From contig JADJXF010000013.1 of assembly GCA_016715995.1 (NCBI GenBank), positions 176,574 to 240,573 on the forward strand: a DNA stretch of 64,000 nucleotides, in the 5' to 3' direction. Position numbers and translations under genes: made by a program. This DNA is from Flavobacteriales bacterium (GTDB lineage Bacteria > Bacteroidota > Bacteroidia > Flavobacteriales_F > PHOS-HE28). Below the pieces are notes generated by a model, which searched no databases, was not told where the DNA came from, and was given only the letters and a program-made list of their open reading frames with translations. Shown piece by piece: positions 28,080 to 36,542 of the stretch. Numbering within the stretch: the stretch's first letter is position 1; the number at the start of each line of letters is the position of its first letter.

Positions 28080-28891
28080 CCCAGGGCCTTTGCGGGATCC
28101 TGCTTGAGCAAAGCGCTCATGGTAGCGTACAGCTCCGGCAGGGCGGCTTGGAATTCCCGCGGCTGCTCGAAGAAGTACTCCACCGCAACAGCGAAGAACT
28201 CCGCTTGGTTGGTGCCCGCGTAGTCGCGGAAGTAGTGCGCCTCGCGCCGCTTGATGCGCGCCACATGCTCGGAGGCCATGCGGTTCCACTTGGCCAGTAG
28301 CTCCCTATCGAGGAAATTGTGCTCGCTGTTCTCGATCATATCCTCGAACCAGAGGGCATGGGCCAGCTCATGCAAGCCCACATTATGCGCATCACGGCTG
28401 TGCGCATAGCCATGCACGAAGTCGTCCCAGCTGATGATGATGATGCCCGGCTGGGGTCGCACCTCGCCTTGATGCATGCGGCCGGTCCTGGGGGAGCGAT
28501 ACGTCTCTGGGTACACCACGATCTTCTCGAAATGCCGCAGCACGATGTCCGGAAAACCCAGGAGCAGTTGCGCGGCACAGGCACTGATCATCACCTTCAT
28601 CTCCTCTTTCACAACGATGCCGGCGCCCACCCAGTCCTTTTCGTGGATGAAGGCCGAGACGATCCGCTCCATGCGCTGTTTGCCGGCATCATCGAGCCGC
28701 TGGTAATGGATGGCGTACTTGACGAGGATGGCTCGGTGGGGGTGACCCAAGCGCCTGCGTGAACGGCCATTCGAGCTCTTCTGGTACGCCGCAACGATTA
28801 CGACCATGGCGGCCAGCGTGATGATCATCCCAAGCGCCGGACCCGCATTGCTCGGCTGCGAACCAGCGCTGGACAGCATGAACGCAACCAT
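28076..28891 (-). CDS. MtfA-like zinc-dependent peptidase (M90 family)
   Basis: 271 residues with an N-terminal membrane segment (GMIITLAAMVVIVAAY) and a soluble M90 domain. The zinc motif HELAHAL is present, as is the conserved GIIIISWDDFVHGY and a downstream NQAEFFAVAVEYFFEQP segment containing the third ligand glutamate. MtfA in E. coli is a cytosolic peptidase that binds the Mlc repressor; Bacteroidota members such as this one are usually membrane-tethered and their targets are unknown. An in-frame ATG at 28879 is an alternative start. Confidence 0.9.
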   Translation of the reverse strand: MVAFMLSSAGSQPSNAGPALGMIITLAAMVVIVAAYQKSSNGRSRRRLGHPHRAILVKYAIHYQRLDDAGKQRMERIVSAFIHEKDWVGAGIVVKEEMKVMISACAAQLLLGFPDIVLRHFEKIVVYPETYRSPRTGRMHQGEVRPQPGIIIISWDDFVHGYAHSRDAHNVGLHELAHALWFEDMIENSEHNFLDRELLAKWNRMASEHVARIKRREAHYFRDYAGTNQAEFFAVAVEYFFEQPREFQAALPELYATMSALLKQDPAKALG

Positions 28892-28945
28892 GTTCTCAAT
28901 TGGAGGTCTTGTCCTCCACGTCGCAAAGGCCCATGACAGCGAATG

Positions 28946-30697
28946 TCAGGACTTCACCGCGATTCCTAATTCCTTCAGTTGGATCCCATCGATCCGGCTG
29001 GGCGCATCGATCATCACATCGCGGCCCGCATTGTTCTTGGGGAAGGCGATGAACTCGCGGATGTCCGTGCGGTGGCCGAAGAGCGCCACCCAACGGTCGA
29101 AGCCGAAGGCCGCGCCGCCGTGCGGGGGAGCGCCGAACTCGAAGGCGTCCAACAGGAAGCCGAACTTGTAACGCGCTTCTTCATCTGTGAAGCCCAGCAC
29201 GCGGAACATCGCCTCCTGCATAGCGCGGTCGTGGATACGGATGCTGCCGCCGCCGATCTCGGTGCCATTGATCACCAGGTCGTAGGCGTTGGCGCGCACG
29301 CTGCCCAGGTCTTCGCCGCGCATCAGCTTCTGCGCATCCTCCGGCTTCGGCGCGGTGAAGGGATGGTGCATGGCGTGCCAGCGGCCGGTCTCCTCATCCT
29401 GTTCCAGCAACGGGAAGTCCAGGACCCACAGCGGCTTGAAGACCTTGGCATCGCGCAGGCCGAGCAGGTCGCCGAGATGCAGGCGCAGCTCGTTCAGTTG
29501 CTTACGTGCCTTGTCGGCCTTGCCCGCCATGATGCAGATCAAGTCACCTTGCTTCATGTTAAAGCGCGCAGCCCAACTTGCGAGTTGCTCCGGCGAATAG
29601 AACTTGTCCACGGTGCTCTTCAAGCCTTCTTCCGTCCACTTCACGAACACGATACCCGTGGCTCCGATCTGCGGCCGCTTTACGAAGTCGATGAGCGCGT
29701 CGGTCTGCTTGCGGCTCCAATTCGCGCAACCTTCTGCGTTTATGCCGACAACGAGGTCGGCGTCGTCGAAGACCTTGAAGCCTCTCCCTTGGGCGAGGTC
29801 GTTCAATTCGTGGAACTGCATGCCGAAGCGCAGATCGGGCTTATCGCAGCCGTAGCTCTTCATCGCCTCATCGAAGGGCATGCGCAGGAAAGGCTCATTG
29901 AATTCAAGGCCCAGGATGGCCTTGAACAGATGCTTCGCCAGGCCCTCGAAGGTGTTCAGGATATCGTCCTGCTCAACGAAGGCCATCTCGCAATCGATCT
30001 GCGTGAATTCGGGCTGGCGGTCCGCACGCAGGTCTTCATCGCGGAAGCACTTCACCAACTGGAAGTAGCGGTCGAAACCGGCTACCATCAGCAGTTGCTT
30101 GAAGGTCTGCGGGCTCTGGGGCAACGCGTAGAACTCGCCTTGGTTCATGCGGCTGGGCACCACGAAGTCGCGCGCGCCCTCCGGCGTGCTCTTGATGAGA
30201 ACGGGCGTTTCCACCTCGAGGAAATGCTGCGCGCTGAGGTAGTTGCGCGCCTCGATCGCCATGCGGTGGCGCAGTTCGAAGTTGCGGCGCACGTTGGCGC
30301 GGCGCAGATCCAGGTAGCGGTATTTGGCGCGGAGCTCCTCGCCGCCGTCGGTCTCCTCTTCAATGGTGAACGGAGGCGTCTTGGCACTGTTGAGCACCTT
30401 CAGCTCCGTGGCAATGATCTCCACCTCGCCGGTGGGCATGTTGGCATTCTTGCTCTGCCGCTCCACCACCTTACCCGTCACCTGCACCACGAATTCACGG
30501 CCGAGCGAGCGCGCCGTTTCGCGCAGGGTGGCATCGCTGTCGGCATTGAAGGTGAGCTGGGTGATGCCGAAGCGGTCGCGCAGATCCACGAAGGTCATGC
30601 CGCCCAGGTCACGCGTACGCTGCACCCAACCCGCCAGGGTCACGGTCTTTCCAGAATCGGAGAGGCGGAGCTCGCCACAGGTATGGGTGCGGTACAT
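28946..30697 (-). CDS. aspS: Aspartyl-tRNA synthetase
   Basis: 583 residues from ATG 30697 (MYRTHTCGELR); upstream codons are rejected because they overlap the promoter. An N-terminal OB-fold anticodon-binding domain (WVQRTRDLGGMTFVDLRDR) is followed by the class II catalytic core with motif 2 FRDEDLRADRQPEFTQID, a bacterial GAD insertion domain (about residues 290-410) and a motif 3 region GGAAFGFDRWVALF. The length is typical of bacterial AspRS. It charges tRNA-Asp with aspartate. A TATTTTCG box lies 18 bases upstream. Confidence 0.98.
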   Translation of the reverse strand: MYRTHTCGELRLSDSGKTVTLAGWVQRTRDLGGMTFVDLRDRFGITQLTFNADSDATLRETARSLGREFVVQVTGKVVERQSKNANMPTGEVEIIATELKVLNSAKTPPFTIEEETDGGEELRAKYRYLDLRRANVRRNFELRHRMAIEARNYLSAQHFLEVETPVLIKSTPEGARDFVVPSRMNQGEFYALPQSPQTFKQLLMVAGFDRYFQLVKCFRDEDLRADRQPEFTQIDCEMAFVEQDDILNTFEGLAKHLFKAILGLEFNEPFLRMPFDEAMKSYGCDKPDLRFGMQFHELNDLAQGRGFKVFDDADLVVGINAEGCANWSRKQTDALIDFVKRPQIGATGIVFVKWTEEGLKSTVDKFYSPEQLASWAARFNMKQGDLICIMAGKADKARKQLNELRLHLGDLLGLRDAKVFKPLWVLDFPLLEQDEETGRWHAMHHPFTAPKPEDAQKLMRGEDLGSVRANAYDLVINGTEIGGGSIRIHDRAMQEAMFRVLGFTDEEARYKFGFLLDAFEFGAPPHGGAAFGFDRWVALFGHRTDIREFIAFPKNNAGRDVMIDAPSRIDGIQLKELGIAVKS

Positions 30698-30714
30698 GGT
30701 CGTCCTAAGGGCGG

Positions 30715-30722
30715 CGAAAATA
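30715..30722 (-). promoter_or_regulatory. -7 promoter box upstream of aspS
   Basis: The minus strand reads TATTTTCG followed by CCGCCC, matching the TABTTTYG pattern seen before several genes in the window and the Bacteroidota -7 consensus. It is 18 bases before the aspS start codon. Confidence 0.45.
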
Positions 30723-30801
30723 CCCGCCCCGGCGCCAACCACGCATCACCACCGGGCATCGAATGGGCCGGCTTATCGCATCTTCGGGGAAATCGAGCGT
30801 T

Positions 30802-31584
30802 ATGCGATACGTCTATCCGGTTCTGATGCTCGCCCTATCGGCCTTGCCCTCGCGCTCGATGGCCTGCTCGTGCTTCGGGCCGTCCACCTTCTGCGAGACG
30901 CTGAATCCGCCATACGGGCCGCCATTCGGTCCTGAATACTGGCAGCCGGACCACGTTGTACTGGGCGTGAAGCTGGCAACGGTGGAGTACGGCGTGGACC
31001 TGCAGGTGATCCAGGATTTCCGCGGAGTACTGGAGGCCGACGAGATCATCCGCGTGTGGGGCGATTGCGGGTTCCTCTGCCGCATGTACAACTACGGCGT
31101 GACGAACGGCGATACCGTGCTCTGGGGCATCCAGAACTGCGACCTCGGCGGCAACTTCCTTTGCGGCGGCACGGACTTCGAGGAGGAGAGCCACTACCAG
31201 ATCCCGGTCTGCGGCATCTACTGGCTCGGCTATGCGAATGGGGTCGTCTCCGCCCCGCTGTTCACCGAAGGCGCCACCGAGACCGTGGGCCTCGAAGACT
31301 TCGGAGCGCTGGTCCAAGGCTGTCTGCCGACGCGCATCGATGAACCCGAGGCCGCATTGGCGGATGTGTGGTGCGATGGAACGGCCATCACCATCGAAAC
31401 GGGTAGCGAATGGTCGGATGGCAAGCAGGCCTGCATCACGGATGCCGGAGGTCGTGTGCTCCTCGATGTGGTCTATCGCGGCACGCGCAGCACCTTGCCG
31501 ATTCCTTCCGAGTCCAGCGGAATCCTCCTCGTTCGCGTGAGTGATGGACACCGCTCCTTTACCGCCCGCCTCTTCGCGGACTAG
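30802..31584 (+). CDS. Secreted Cys-rich protein of unknown function
   Basis: 260 residues from ATG 30802. The signal peptide (YPVLMLALSALPSRSMA) is followed at once by CSCFGPSTFCETLN, a CxC start like that of TIMP/netrin-type inhibitory domains; many further cysteines (CGFLCRMY, CDLGGNFLCGG, VCGIYW) suggest disulfides. The end (GGRVLLD ... SGILLVRVSDGHRSFTARLF) resembles a short or degenerate T9SS type A sorting domain. Transcribed away from aspS. The TIMP-like reading is a pattern impression only; function not known. Confidence 0.75.
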   Translation: MRYVYPVLMLALSALPSRSMACSCFGPSTFCETLNPPYGPPFGPEYWQPDHVVLGVKLATVEYGVDLQVIQDFRGVLEADEIIRVWGDCGFLCRMYNYGVTNGDTVLWGIQNCDLGGNFLCGGTDFEEESHYQIPVCGIYWLGYANGVVSAPLFTEGATETVGLEDFGALVQGCLPTRIDEPEAALADVWCDGTAITIETGSEWSDGKQACITDAGGRVLLDVVYRGTRSTLPIPSESSGILLVRVSDGHRSFTARLFAD

Positions 31585-31605
31585 CAGGACTTTTCTGCAA
31601 GCGCT

Positions 31606-32967
31606 TCACGGAAGCGGCGCATCCAACTCCATCGATCGAGCGGTGCGATCGACAGTGGCCGTACCGTTCGCGATGAACCGCGCCAAAGCCTCCGACACCA
31701 GCCGGGCATAGGCCTGGGATCCTGCTGGCGTTGGATGCACATGATCCACGAAGAGCAGCGTGTCGCCGTTCATTTCGGTGAGGTCGATCACTGCGGAAGG
31801 CGGGAAGACACTATCCACGATCGCATAGAGCCGACGGTACGCCTCCGCGTGAGCCTCCGTGCCCGGACCATGCCAATCCAGGCGGCATTCATCGCAGGGC
31901 ACAGCCATGCCACCTTTGTTGATGAACCGCACAGGCTGCTTGCACACCAGCACCTTCACCCCGAACTGTGATGCGGTCCGGTCGAAGAGCTCCATGTTGG
32001 TGCGGAACGCAACGAAGCCGTCCGTGCGGAAGGAATGGACGTCCGCCGAGGGAAGGCCCACCTCGCCACTGGCCGGTCCACTGCACAGGACACGCAGCTG
32101 CGACAGGACCTCCGACCATTGCAACAGGTGATCCCACCAATGCGGTGCGTAGACCTGCACCCGGCCCAAGCGGTGGATATTCCAATCGCCCTGACCATTG
32201 CGGAGGTCGAGCATGGAGCCGGGCATGGACATGTAGTTGAGATCGTTCCAGCCGTGGTTGAGCACGACGATGTCGGGCTTCAAGAAGCGGATGCGGCTCC
32301 AGAAACGGCCATACGATTCGAACGAGGTGTAGCCCGGCGCCGCGGCGATCACATGGTCGAAACGCATTTTCGGATGCGCCTTGCGCAATAGCACCATCGC
32401 CAGATTCGGCCAGGTGAGCGAGTCTGGCAGGTCGCCGCCGACGCCGGCCGCGCTCGATTCCCCGAAGAAGATCACGCGCGTGATACCATTCGGTTTCACC
32501 TCCGGGATCTCAGGCGAGCTTATGAAGCCCTGGTCGCTGGTCCGTTTGCCCGCGGTGGGGTAGAGCTTTCCATTGCGGGGTTTGTACGCGCAGAAAGCAT
32601 CATTATCCGCCCAGTCACCCATGAGGTTCTCTGCTGGTCGGCGTCCGGTCAAGGCGTACAGGTCTGTGGGCGGCCCGCTGCTGCGCAGCCAGAGTTCAAA
32701 AAAGAGGAAGGCGGCGAAGAAGAAGGCAAGGTTGAAGAGCAGCGCCCCATGCCGCACGCGTTGCACGGGGTCGCGCAAGAGGGCCGGCAGCGGATGAAGT
32801 AGTAGCAGAGAGCACAGGAGCAGCGAAAGGATGTACGCTGCATTGAGCAGCGGCAGCCTTTGCACGCGACCCTCCCAGCGCAGGGTGAGATCGTCCCTCA
32901 CCATCCCCATCACGATCGCCAGGACCACCATCAGGCCGATCCGGGCAAGCAGGGCCTTGCGCGTCAT
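31606..32967 (-). CDS. SGNH/GDSL-type hydrolase with N-terminal membrane segments
   Basis: 453 residues from ATG 32967 (a TTG eight codons earlier is less likely). Residues 1-100 hold about three hydrophobic helices (GLMVVLAIVMGMV, AAYILSLLLCSLLLL, FNLAFFFAAFLFFELWL). The rest is an SGNH esterase fold: block I FFGESSAAG (nucleophile Ser), block III HGWNDLN, and block V DHVHPTPAG with the catalytic Asp/His. Likely acts on an ester in the periplasm or on a membrane-associated sugar. It lies 24 bases downstream of the ppk2 gene. Confidence 0.86.
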   Translation of the reverse strand: MTRKALLARIGLMVVLAIVMGMVRDDLTLRWEGRVQRLPLLNAAYILSLLLCSLLLLHPLPALLRDPVQRVRHGALLFNLAFFFAAFLFFELWLRSSGPPTDLYALTGRRPAENLMGDWADNDAFCAYKPRNGKLYPTAGKRTSDQGFISSPEIPEVKPNGITRVIFFGESSAAGVGGDLPDSLTWPNLAMVLLRKAHPKMRFDHVIAAAPGYTSFESYGRFWSRIRFLKPDIVVLNHGWNDLNYMSMPGSMLDLRNGQGDWNIHRLGRVQVYAPHWWDHLLQWSEVLSQLRVLCSGPASGEVGLPSADVHSFRTDGFVAFRTNMELFDRTASQFGVKVLVCKQPVRFINKGGMAVPCDECRLDWHGPGTEAHAEAYRRLYAIVDSVFPPSAVIDLTEMNGDTLLFVDHVHPTPAGSQAYARLVSEALARFIANGTATVDRTARSMELDAPLP

Positions 32968-32991
32968 GGGGGGAAGGTATGCCTGATGCAA

Positions 32992-33879
32992 TCAGGCGGA
33001 CCCCTCTTCCAATTGCTTGCGCGCGTTGTCCAGTTCCGCGCGCGCCTCGGACGACAGCGTCGGCCGTTGCAGCTTCAGTGCTTCCAGTTGTTCGCGCAAC
33101 AGACGACCCACCAATGCACGACTCTCCCATTGGTCGTCGGCCGGGACGATGAACCATGGTGCATGCGGTGCGGCCGTCGCACCAATAGCTGCCTCGTACG
33201 CTTTCATGTACGTCTCCCAATGTCCGCGCTCCTTCACATCACCCGCATTGAACTTCCAGTTCTTCTCGGGGTCATCGATGCGTTCGAGGAAGCGCTTCTT
33301 CTGCTCCTTGCGGCTCATGTTCAGGAAGAACTTCATGATCACCGTGCCGCTATCCGCGAGCTGCTTCTCCCATGCCCGGATCGCTTCATAGCGCGCCTTC
33401 CAGAACGACTCGTCGATGTCCTTCACGCTGCGGATACCCGGGATGCTCTGCCCCAGGATGAATTCGCGATGCACGCGCGCTACGAGCACCTCCTCGTAGT
33501 GCGAGCGGTTGTGTATGCCAATGTGCCCACGCTCAGGGACCGCCTGGGTGTGCCGCCAGAGGAAATCGTGCGAGCGTTCCAATGTGCTCGGTGCCTTGAA
33601 GCTCCAGACGCGCACACCTTGCGGGTTCACGCCGCTCATGACGTGCCGGATGCAACTGTCCTTGCCCGCCGCATCCATTGCTTGGAAGATCAACAGCACC
33701 GCATGCTTGCCGGCAGCGTAAAGCACTTCCTGTAATTCGCTGATGCGTTCCTTGTCCTCTTCCAGCTGCCTCTTCAGCTCCTTCTTGTCGTCTCCGGGCA
33801 GGTCGCTGACGTGCCCCTTCAGGCGGAAGGTGCCGGACTTGGTAATGGCGAAGCGGGGGTCGTTCAGGATCGATCTCAT
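32992..33879 (-). CDS. Polyphosphate kinase 2 family protein (polyphosphate:nucleotide phosphotransferase)
   Basis: 295 residues from ATG 33879 (MRSILNDPRFAI). PPK2 P-loop fold: Walker A region FQAMDAAGKDSCIRHVMSG, conserved NPQGVRVWSFKAP, Walker B-type GIHNRSHYEEVLVARVH and lid residues MSRKEQKKRFLERIDDPEKNWKF. The family transfers phosphate between polyphosphate and nucleoside mono- or diphosphates in the cytoplasm. A TAGCTTTA box lies 6 bases upstream of the start, a weak -7 candidate that would give a very short leader. Divergent from the iron-permease-family gene. Confidence 0.94.
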   Translation of the reverse strand: MRSILNDPRFAITKSGTFRLKGHVSDLPGDDKKELKRQLEEDKERISELQEVLYAAGKHAVLLIFQAMDAAGKDSCIRHVMSGVNPQGVRVWSFKAPSTLERSHDFLWRHTQAVPERGHIGIHNRSHYEEVLVARVHREFILGQSIPGIRSVKDIDESFWKARYEAIRAWEKQLADSGTVIMKFFLNMSRKEQKKRFLERIDDPEKNWKFNAGDVKERGHWETYMKAYEAAIGATAAPHAPWFIVPADDQWESRALVGRLLREQLEALKLQRPTLSSEARAELDNARKQLEEGSA

Positions 33880-33968
33880 GGCTCTAAAGCTACTGGGAAG
33901 GGAGGGCAGGTTGCTGGTATGATGTGGGGAGCGACCTTCACCTCCCCGCATCAACAGCCATCATCGCC

Positions 33969-34367
33969 ATGTCCGCCACGATCAACTCCCCGTTCACCCG
34001 TTTCGCGAAGAAGACCTCCACCTACACGGGCAGGCCTGCCACATTCATCATCGCAGTGTTCGTCATTGTGGTCTGGGCCCTCACCGGTCCGCTCTTCAAC
34101 TACAGTGATACATGGCAACTGGTCATCAACACCAGCACCACCATCATCACCTTCCTCATGGTCTTCCTCATCCAGAATACACAGAACCGCGATACGGAGG
34201 CGCTGCAGATCAAGCTGGACGAGATTATCCGATCCATGGAAAAGGCCAACAACGCACTGCTCGACCTAGAGGAGTTGGATGACAGTGAACTGGACCGGAT
34301 CCGCGAGGAGTATGCGGTGCTGGCGAGGAAGGAGAGGGCAGAGCGGCCTGCAAAGGGTGGGCAGTGA
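33969..34367 (+). CDS. Low-affinity iron permease family small membrane protein
   Basis: 132 residues from ATG 33969. Two transmembrane helices (FIIAVFVIVVWALTGPLF and a second around TSTTIITFLMVFLIQ) are followed by the family signature QNTQNRDTEALQIKLDEII and a charged helical C-terminus. This matches the small Fe-permease-like family (PF04120), whose transport function in bacteria is not well established. The start is 89 bases from the divergent ppk2 start. Confidence 0.9.
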   Translation: MSATINSPFTRFAKKTSTYTGRPATFIIAVFVIVVWALTGPLFNYSDTWQLVINTSTTIITFLMVFLIQNTQNRDTEALQIKLDEIIRSMEKANNALLDLEELDDSELDRIREEYAVLARKERAERPAKGGQ

Positions 34368-34380
34368 TCTCCTTGGAGTT

Positions 34381-34441
34381 CCCCCCTTGCGCCTGCTCCC
34401 GTTCGATCGTCTCGAACAACGCCTTGCGATTCCCTTTTGCA
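34381..34441 (-). repeat. hppD-tail-like dispersed repeat, copy A
   Basis: About 60 bp closely resembling the last codons of hppD: over a 34-base core from CTGCTCCCG to CGCCTTG it differs from 40571-40604 at three positions. Read on the minus strand it spells KGNRKALFETIEREQAQGG without a matching gene upstream. It lies between the iron-permease gene and the delta-60 gene, in the same orientation as hppD. Confidence 0.8.
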
Positions 34442-34493
34442 CAAACACTCGCTCATTGGAAGGCAGCGGCGGGCTAACTTCCGGACGTCTCCA

Positions 34494-34925
34494 ATGAAAC
34501 CCGCTGACATGAAATACGCAGCTGTGCTCAGTGCATGCCTTGCAGTGATCTGTGCGAATGGTCAGGATGGCCCATTGGATCCATCGTTCGGTGGGGATGG
34601 GATCGTTACCCTGCCTGGGTTCGCTGCACGGGCGATGGCAATCGACAGTGAAGGGAGGATCGTTGTGGCGGCCTCGACCTTGCCCTTAGCGAACGAGTTC
34701 TTCAGCGCCATCCGTTACAACCCCGATGGATCGTTGGATCAGAGTTTTGGCAATGGCGGTGTGGTGACCACGGACGTTGACGCCAATGGGTCCGTCGCGG
34801 ATTTGTTCATCTATCCAGACGGCAGGATCCTTTTGGTGGTCGGCAGGGCGAGGATCACCTTGTCATGGTCCAATACGGCCCGGATGGGTCGCTCGATCCG
34901 TCATTCGGTGTTGGCGGCGTCGTGA
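34494..34925 (+). CDS. Delta-60 repeat T9SS protein 1, N-terminal fragment (frameshifted)
   Basis: First part of a protein spanning 34494-36001 (about 502 residues). Start at ATG 34494 (alternative ATG 34509); signal peptide AAVLSACLAVICANGQ. It begins the delta-60 propeller-like array: GPLDPSFGGDGIV, SEGRIVVAAS, NPDGSLDQSFGNGG. Homology leaves this frame at about 34846-34848: a GGG run appears to lack one G, and restoring it gives GRGEDHLVMVQYGPDG, continuing into the next fragment. A TAACTTCC at 34475-34482 is a weak promoter candidate. Confidence 0.85.
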   Translation: MKPADMKYAAVLSACLAVICANGQDGPLDPSFGGDGIVTLPGFAARAMAIDSEGRIVVAASTLPLANEFFSAIRYNPDGSLDQSFGNGGVVTTDVDANGSVADLFIYPDGRILLVVGRARITLSWSNTARMGRSIRHSVLAAS

Positions 34926-36001
34926 GCTACAGCGCGCTCGCAACGGGCGCTCGTGGTGTGCAGGTGACCGCGAATGGTCGGATACTGGTCGCGGGAACCT
35001 ATTGCGGACCAGAGGCCGAATGGTGCGATGCTGCCGCTGTCGCGTTCCTGGAGGACGGTTCCGTGGATACCGGCTTCGGCTTGAATGGCATCGCGCTCAT
35101 GGATGCCGATCCGGCCGATGGCAGCCCTAACTATGAGGAGGGCGATGGTGGGTCCGACTTGATCATTCAGCCGGATGGGAAGATCATCGTTGTCGGCCGC
35201 GGCGGCCCATGGTGGGGTGCGGATGTCTTCCTGGCCCGATACCATGCGGATGGAACCGTCGATCTCGCTTTTGGCGATGATGGCAGGGTGCTCACTAACG
35301 TCGGGGGCGTCGACGATTCCAATACGGTAGCGATAGCGCCGGACGGTAGGATCTACGTGACCGGCTATTACACCGGAGGTGCGAGCCCGCAGGATGCTTA
35401 CATCGCTTGCTATTTACCGAATGGAAACTTTGATCCTTCCTTCGGAGATGACGGCGCGCTTCTCCTTGGCCTCGGCGTGGGCAACGCATTAGCCGTGCAA
35501 CCGGATGGGAAGCCTGTGCTGGCGTTATACACAAGCGCCTATTGGCTGGTGCGCTACAACGCGGACGGCACACCGGATGCAACGCTGAATTCAGGAGGCG
35601 TAATTCCTGCGCCTTCTCAAGCCGGCAACGGGGATGTAGCTCTTCAGGACGATGGGAAGATCCTGGTTTGTGGACTGCGCGGCGATTCCCTGGTGGTGGT
35701 GCGCTACTCGGCTGATTGGAGCCTCGGGTTGCAAGAATTTACCAACGGTAGCGCGCCGCTTATCTATCCCAGCCCAGTGACGGATCATGCCATTTTCGAA
35801 TACGCGTTGACCAACCCGGGAAAATTGACCTGCGAGTTGATCGATGGTCAGGGCCGTTCTGTTCGAACGTTGTTCAATGCAGAACGACCGACTGGTCAGC
35901 ACCGCGAAGCGCTCGACTTGTCAGGCATAGCCGCGGGGCAATACATGCTGGTGCTGCATAGCGAAGAAGGTCGAACGAGCGTGCGGGTAGTGAAGCAGTA
36001 G
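34865..36001 (+). CDS. Delta-60 repeat T9SS protein 1, C-terminal fragment with type A sorting domain
   Basis: Continues the delta-60 repeats (GSLDPSFGVGGVV, GFGLNG, DLAFGDDGRVLTN, FDPSFGDDG), about seven in all across both fragments; each pairs a DG(R/K)I-type strand with a D-x-x-FG-x-x-G turn. The last ~80 residues are a type A sorting domain (YPSPVTDHAIFEY, LTCELIDGQGRSVRTL, AAGQYMLVLHSEEG, SVRVVKQ). Predicted extracellular. A longer paralogue lies at 44.1 kb with the same C-terminal ending. Confidence 0.88.
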   Translation: MVQYGPDGSLDPSFGVGGVVSYSALATGARGVQVTANGRILVAGTYCGPEAEWCDAAAVAFLEDGSVDTGFGLNGIALMDADPADGSPNYEEGDGGSDLIIQPDGKIIVVGRGGPWWGADVFLARYHADGTVDLAFGDDGRVLTNVGGVDDSNTVAIAPDGRIYVTGYYTGGASPQDAYIACYLPNGNFDPSFGDDGALLLGLGVGNALAVQPDGKPVLALYTSAYWLVRYNADGTPDATLNSGGVIPAPSQAGNGDVALQDDGKILVCGLRGDSLVVVRYSADWSLGLQEFTNGSAPLIYPSPVTDHAIFEYALTNPGKLTCELIDGQGRSVRTLFNAERPTGQHREALDLSGIAAGQYMLVLHSEEGRTSVRVVKQ

Positions 36002-36004
36002 GTC

Positions 36005-36058
36005 TCAGAGCGTCCCCCTCGCCTCCTGCTCCCTTTCGATCGCCTCGAACAGGGCCGA
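36005..36058 (-). repeat. hppD-tail-like dispersed repeat, copy B
   Basis: On the minus strand this reads SALFEAIEREQEARGTL followed by a stop, against KALFEAIEREQENRGTL-stop at the end of hppD. Several of the base differences from hppD are synonymous (GAA/GAG, AGG/CGG, CTC/TTG, TGA/TAA). It sits directly after the stop of the 133-residue gene, in another frame, and before the convergent delta-60 gene. Confidence 0.8.
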
Positions 36059-36072
36059 GACGTTTGCAGCGG

Positions 36073-36474
36073 CTACTTCGCCCGCATCTTGTTCCCCTTC
36101 GCCTCGTGCGTGACTTCCGCCAAGCCAAGGGTTTCCATTAGCGGTGGCAAATACACACCGAAGCGGCCGCGTAGCCCCTTCTTCAGGCCGTACCAGCCTT
36201 TCACGGGGTTCTTCTCGCTGCGGCCCCACGCTTCAACGGTTCCCTCTTTCGCAGGCTTCTGTTCATCCGCTCCGCCGAGGTCCATCCAGTCACCGTGCTT
36301 TTTCAGCATCGCGTGGAGGTCGTTGATGCATCGGATGTCGTAGAGCAGCACTGTCTTGCCCACCGTGCAAACAAGCACCTCCTTGCCGTCCTTCTCTTCG
36401 ACGTGCATGGTGTATTCGCTGGTGCCGGGGGGTGTCTTCAGTTTCCAGGGCTTGTCTTTGGTGCGCTTTTCCAT
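36073..36474 (-). CDS. Conserved small protein of unknown function
   Basis: 133 residues starting MEKRTKDKPWKLKTPPGTSE. Charged and soluble, with no signal peptide. Visible features are EVLVCTVGKTVLLYDIRCI, a DLHAMLKKHGDWMDLGGADEQ segment, and WGRSEKNPVKGWYGLKKGLRGRFG. I do not recognise a characterised family. The stop TAG follows MRAK. A single added base at that point would extend the frame through VAAANVSALFEAIEREQEARGTL, the hppD-like tail in copy B, so the annotated end may be an artefact. A bipartite motif shared with the SRPBCC gene lies 23-46 bases upstream. Confidence 0.75.
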   Translation of the reverse strand: MEKRTKDKPWKLKTPPGTSEYTMHVEEKDGKEVLVCTVGKTVLLYDIRCINDLHAMLKKHGDWMDLGGADEQKPAKEGTVEAWGRSEKNPVKGWYGLKKGLRGRFGVYLPPLMETLGLAEVTHEAKGNKMRAK

Positions 36475-36496
36475 GGATCGGGTTGTTTGAATGGTT

Positions 36497-36520
36497 GACG
36501 AACGGGTCGACCGGAACGAT
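36497..36520 (-). promoter_or_regulatory. Bipartite upstream motif GACGAAC-N8-CGGAACGAT, copy 1
   Basis: GACGAAC, 8 bases, CGGAACGAT on the plus strand; on the gene's strand ATCGTTCCG-N8-GTTCGTC, ending 23 bases before the start of the 133-residue gene. An identical bipartite motif with the same spacer length stands before the SRPBCC gene. Possibly a shared promoter or operator. Confidence 0.4.
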
Positions 36521-36542
36521 TGGGGTCGACCGCTCTTTTCGC

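Noticed and set aside
28979..30826. 615-codon plus-strand frame opposite aspS
   Set aside because: Complement of a well-conserved synthetase; low-complexity Ala/Val/His/Glu composition and no recognisable motif.
31600..31618. Terminator hairpin CGCTTC-ACG-GAAGCG between convergent genes
   Set aside because: Short stem overlapping the SGNH stop codon and without a T-tract; too weak to list.
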